From assembly GCA_002633005.1 (NCBI GenBank), contig NMRA01000299.1:448502-473326 (forward strand): 24,825 nucleotides of DNA. Reading direction: 5' to 3'. The DNA comes from Phoronis australis. Taxonomy: Eukaryota; Phoronida; Phoronidae. The position numbers and the translations under genes were made by a program. Positions 20,891 through 24,825 of this stretch are shown here, piece after piece (position 1 is the first letter of the stretch; every line of letters starts with the position of its first letter). Under the pieces are notes generated by a model that did no database searches, had not been told where the DNA came from, and was given only the letters and a program-made list of their open reading frames with translations.

Positions 20891-23720
20891 ATTGTCACGG
20901 CGTGACAAAATTGGACTCTGCGCGTGCGTATTACTGGAATTGTTATGGGAAGTTACTGACAGCATCCCGTTTACCAAAAGTAATTCTTTAAAATTGTAGG
21001 AGGAATTACATGTTAATATTTTGATGACCTTTCCAAGATCAGGGAAACTCGATTAAAAGTGTGGTTGATGCTAACAATCCCACTCAGATGTTTTACTTGA
21101 AGCACTTCAAAATACAAGATGAGTGAATTGGTCAAAATTTCAGAAGAAAAATGCACTTATTGACCCCGTGGGTGCACCAAATGACCTGAAAATTTAGAAT
21201 TTAAACTCAATCACATTTAATAAACAGACATGCAATTTTGAAGTTTCTAGCTCAAAATTTTAGTTTGCACTCAATGACCTTCGACCTATTTTTTCTGATT
21301 GTTTGGGTCTATTGCGTAGTAAAGTAGGGTGTTCGATGGGCATGTTGACTTACACCAGTGTGCTGAAATTGAAAACAATTCCTTGAAAAATGTTGTAGAT
21401 ATAACATTTTGAGCATTAGATGACCTTTGCACTAATTGACCCTATCCAGTGCATTATAAGAGTCTTGAGGAGAATTAGTGCAAAGCCCGTGAAAAGTGTG
21501 TTTAATGCTGAGAATCAAAGTTGTCTAACGGTTGACACAACAGAATACTTGGTGAATGAAAGAGACAAATTTTCAGAAAAAAATGCACCTAATGACCCCG
21601 TGGTTGCACTAAATGACCTAAAACTTTGTATTTCGAATTGAATTAGGCGTACCAACCAGACTTGTGAATTTGAAGTGTCTAGCTTAAAAATTTAGTTTGC
21701 ACTTACCCACCTTTGACCAGTTTTACCGGATTGGATGACTCGATTACTTAGAGAAGTATTTTTTTTAAATTGCCTTATTGATTTATACCTGTGCACCGAA
21801 TTTGAAAAGAATAACTTTAAAAATGAAGAAGTAGAATGTTAAAAATTACAAGACCTTTGCACCAAATGACCTATTCTGGTGCATTATGAAATATGATTAT
21901 ATAATGAATCAAAATTGATGTACTGCCTGAAATCATATGTTAAATTTGAAAACATACCTGCAACCATTTTGGAGTTATTAAGTGTCAAAGCTGGTCGGAA
22001 GAAAAATAAGAAGAATTAAAAAAATTATTGTCACAGCGTGACAATAATGGACTCTGCGCGTGCGTATTATGGGATTTGTTATGGGAAGTTACTGACAGCA
22101 ACCCGTTTACCAATATGAAAAGGAATTCTTTAAAATTGTAGGAGAAATTACATGTTGATATCTTGATGATTTTTCCACTAATTGACCTCTTCCGGTGCAT
22201 TATGAGCCCAGATGAGGGAACAATTGCAAACTCGATTAAAAGTGTGGTTAATGCTAAGAATCACAGATGTTTTACTTTAAGCACTTCAGAATACAAGATG
22301 AATGAATTGGTCAAACTTTAAGAAAAATACACCTAATGACCCTATGAGTGCACCAAATGACCTGGAAATTTAGAATTCAAACTCAATCGCATTTACTTTC
22401 GAAGTCTCTAGTTTAAAATTTTATTCTGCTCTCAATGACCTTCGACCTATTTTTTCTGATTGGTTTGGCCTATTGCGTAGTAAAATAAGCTGTTCGATTA
22501 GCATGTTGACTTACACCAGTGTGTGAAATTGAAAAGAATTCCTTGAAAAATGTAGGGGATATAACATTTTGAACGTTAGATGAACTTTACACTAATTGAC
22601 CCTATCCGGTGCATTATAAGCGTCTTTAGGAAAATTATTGCAAAGCACGTGAAAAGTGTGATTAATGCTGAGAATCACAGTTGTCTAACGGTTGACACAT
22701 CAGAATACTTTGTGAATGAAAAGGACAAATTTTCAGAAGAAAAATGCACCTAATGACCCCAAGGTTGCACTAAAATACCTGAAACTTTGGATTTAGATTT
22801 GAATTACATGTAACAATTAGTCGTGTGAATTTGAAGTGTCTAGCTCAAAATTTTAGTTTTCACCTAATAACTTTTAACCCTTTTTGTCTGATTGGATGAC
22901 TCGATTACTTGGAAAAGTAATTTTTTAAATTGCCTCGTTGACTTATCGCTGTGCCCCGAATTTGAAAAAGATAGCTTTAAAACTGAAGGATTAGCATTTT
23001 GAAAACTATATGACCTTTGCACCAAACGACCTCTTCCGGTGCAATATGGAATACGATTATATAACGAATCAAAATTTATGTACTGTCAAAAATCATATGT
23101 TGACTTTAAAGAACATACCTGCACCTAATTTGGAGTTATTAAGTGTCGAAGTTAGTCGGAAGAAGAATAAGAAGAACTAGAACGCAATTGCGTATGCGCA
23201 CTTACAATTCTGCGCGTGGTGTATGCATGTGCATAGTGAAGTATAGGGAGATTACACTGCATAGAAGTTGCATCCTTTGTGTGAAAGAGAGAGATGTCCC
23301 TATGATTGAGCAACAGTGAAGAGTAAGAATATCAACGGAAAACTGCACCTAATGACCACACAGTTGAACTTAATGACCACAAAGTTTGTGACTGTATTTT
23401 CTTTACGAATGAAAAGTATATACGCGATTATGTAAGCTCCAGCTCAAAAATCACTTTTGCACTTAAAATGACCTTTGACCCGGAAACTCGATTCCCTTTA
23501 TCCTATTTAAATTCCACGTAAATTTCGGGAGCACTTCTCTAGTATCTGCTTGTTATCAAAATTTGGAGAGTCTATCTAAAAAGTGTACAAGAAGAAGCAA
23601 TTTGACGGAATGCACCCTTTGACCCGTTTCGGGTCATTCTGGTGCATTTTGAGTCAAATCATTGTGATCAAAAGAATTTGATCGGCAGTTGGTTGAACCA
23701 GTATAAATATGAACGCTCTC
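20891..23720 (+). repeat. Higher-order tandem repeat, about 1.14-kb unit, about 2.5 copies
   Basis: Unit 1 starts at ATTGTCACGGCGTGAC (20891) and unit 2 at ATTGTCACAGCGTGAC (22027). A diverged third starts near 23211 at TCTGCGCGTG. Each unit contains three related sub-repeats carrying TGACC...GGTGCATTAT words (for example 21421, 21867, 22183, 22596, 23009). Unit 1 lacks about 40 bp present in unit 2 near 22175-22225. Open frames such as 21420-21641 are incidental. The array ends just before the TTAA element at 23734. Confidence 0.85.
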
Positions 23721-23733
23721 CCTACTGCATCAT

Positions 23734-24171
23734 TTAAAGGAGAATACCACCCTATTTAATTAGTCTTTTTTATCGCCTCTTATACGGTCGACCTCACCTT
23801 GCCCAGAGGTGTCGCGGTAACCTGTGAGGAAGGTGAGAAACGACGCAGCGACGTCAGTGGTTCGTCTGCAGAGTGAATGCCGCTATATCGCGGTGCATCG
23901 GTTCCCGCTTGTCCGAACGATGAAGCTGCGAAGAAAGCGGGTATATCGTTTTCCGTGTTCCTCGAGAGCCCTAAATGCTTAGGCAGTGGCTCGAGGTAGT
24001 GAAGAATGAAAGGTACGCTGATAATAGCAAGTATGAGGCCGTGAAACATCTCCGTGTCTGTGGCCGGATTTCGTCGACAATGATTTCTCTGACGAATTCC
24101 GGCTTACCAAAGAACTATCCATATGTTCCGTTGCCTGTGCGTGTTCACGGCGCTTTTCTAGAATTTCTTGA
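23734..24171 (+). mobile_element. Kolobok-like DNA transposon copy, left part; right end not seen
   Basis: It begins TTAA (23734-23737) then AGGAGAATACCACCC, the same end as the MITE at 14110. Then come about 120 bp matching that MITE in reverse orientation, up to CTGCAGA (about 23866-23872). From 23877 the sequence differs from the MITE and encodes a broken THAP domain. TTAA duplication plus a THAP-bearing transposase is the published hallmark of the Kolobok superfamily. No matching right end (GGGTGGCATTCTCC) appears before 24825, so the copy is truncated or runs past the window. Confidence 0.65.
23877..24171 (+). pseudogene. THAP domain of a transposase, broken by frameshifts and a stop
   Basis: Three consecutive frames carry successive THAP parts. 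Frame one (ATG 23877) has SVPACPNDEAAKKAGISF, the zinc-Cys loop and GISF motif. An extra base near 23895-23898 hides the first Cys. Frame two (from about 23955) has VPRE-P, a TAA at 23972-23974 where a Lys codon is expected, then MLRQWLEVVKNERY and KHLRVCGR, the central Trp helix and the Cys of the C-x2-H pair (24059-24061). Frame three (from 24070) has FVDNDFSDEFRL and ends at TGA 24169-24171. The His is lost at the one-base slip near 24067. The DNA is GC-richer than its surroundings, suggesting a fairly recent insertion followed by decay. Confidence 0.7.
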
Positions 24172-24825
24172 TAAGTGTATTCCGATTCGAATTGATAGCT
24201 GTGAAACCTACCGATCCGATCCGTGAAGTCTTCGTCAGATGAGCTCTTGACTAACTAAATTGGGATTGGCGCCGGGCGAGTTGCCATGTAGACGTTTATT
24301 ATTCTGCGTTCTGTTTCAAAATGAATTATTATCATCCTAACCAATGCTTATATAAAACTGAAACAAAGTCTGTCTCATTAGATACAATTTGTAATGCCTT
24401 TGCAGTATTTGTGAGTGCAATTGAGAAGCCAGTAATAAATAAACCACTGCGTTACCGGGTTTTGATACCAGCAATGACCGGGCACCGAGACCGTGTGAGC
24501 GCATGGTAATTCAATGTTTGCTGACAGAAAGCTGTTGTGAAACAATTACTCGATTTTATATCTATGGTCTTTATTCAGAAATACAAATACATTATTCAAA
24601 TCACTGTTACTCAGTACAACCTTTGCTCTGACGGTCTGTGGAAGGGGAACCCGACTTTGCCGCCCCCGACAATTAGTAAGTAGATTTTCAGTTTCATGGC
24701 TAATTCCCATTATTTCTTCGGCTCACCATTATAGTCTTTTCCTGACAATCGGTTTAGTTTCTAACTCAAGCTATTTTATGTTCGTGCCAGACCCGGTGGC
24801 CGCGATGGGCCTGATCAGGTTCCGA
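24172..24825. other. Right flank, no gene recognised
   Basis: It may be the interior of the Kolobok-like copy or flanking DNA. The short plus-strand frame 24321-24509 has no domain. The last 200 bases become GC-richer, ending in GGTGGCCGCGATGGGCC. Confidence 0.4.

Noticed and set aside
21420-21641. 73-residue plus-strand frame
   Set aside because: Falls in the tandem repeat; the equivalent stretch of unit 2 does not keep the same reading frame.
20891-23720. CRISPR array
   Set aside because: Units are over 1 kb and internally diverged, with no short regular repeats and spacers; the genome is eukaryotic.
23780-24049. 89-residue minus-strand frame
   Set aside because: Antisense to the broken THAP domain, which explains the GC content and openness.

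Overview
This is AT-rich, intron-rich animal DNA, not prokaryotic or plasmid sequence. The evidence is a multi-exon gene with GT/AG splice sites, long introns, microsatellites, several decayed DNA transposons and THAP zinc-finger relics. Frequent TAGGCCTA-type words and Kolobok-like/THAP elements suggest a marine deuterostome invertebrate (hemichordate, echinoderm or amphioxus). This is an inference from texture only. Two ambiguous bases (640, 19775) and a C-run at base 1 point to a draft assembly with a contig edge on the left.

Layout. 1-600 is a GC-rich, repeat-bearing block. 600-5200 is mostly non-coding. It holds one AT-rich open frame that could be an exon (942-1307, minus), a small Cys-rich frame (2560-2712, minus), a possible transmembrane terminal exon (3859-4077, minus) and an old dispersed repeat with a poly(A)-like tract (about 4590-5004). 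5203-16165 is the only gene called with confidence. It is a six-exon, minus-strand, zinc-independent-looking medium-chain dehydrogenase/reductase (MDR; 353 codons, all splice phases match) with an AATAAA signal 26 nt after the stop. Its introns carry two THAP zinc-finger relics (9168-9389 and 12325-12423, both plus strand) and a TTAA-flanked MITE (14110-14314).

Upstream of the gene, 17168-19797 is bounded by perfect 16-bp inverted repeats and TTATA direct repeats, so it looks like one 2.6-kb DNA transposon. Inside it are a G-quadruplex-capable tract, a tandem repeat of about 191 bp and an unassigned open frame of about 149 codons. 19800-20880 holds a CTTA/GTTA microsatellite, two adjacent near-perfect hairpins and a promoter-like cluster. 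20891-23720 is a higher-order tandem repeat (unit about 1.14 kb) full of TGACCT/TGACCC words. Some of these form DR1-type pairs like nuclear-receptor response elements.

23734 to the right edge starts with a TTAA-flanked end that matches the intronic MITE in inverted orientation. It runs into a THAP domain broken by frameshifts and a stop. The MITE and this longer copy therefore look like the deleted and the coding versions of one Kolobok-type family. Apart from the MDR gene, most recognisable protein coding here is transposon debris.
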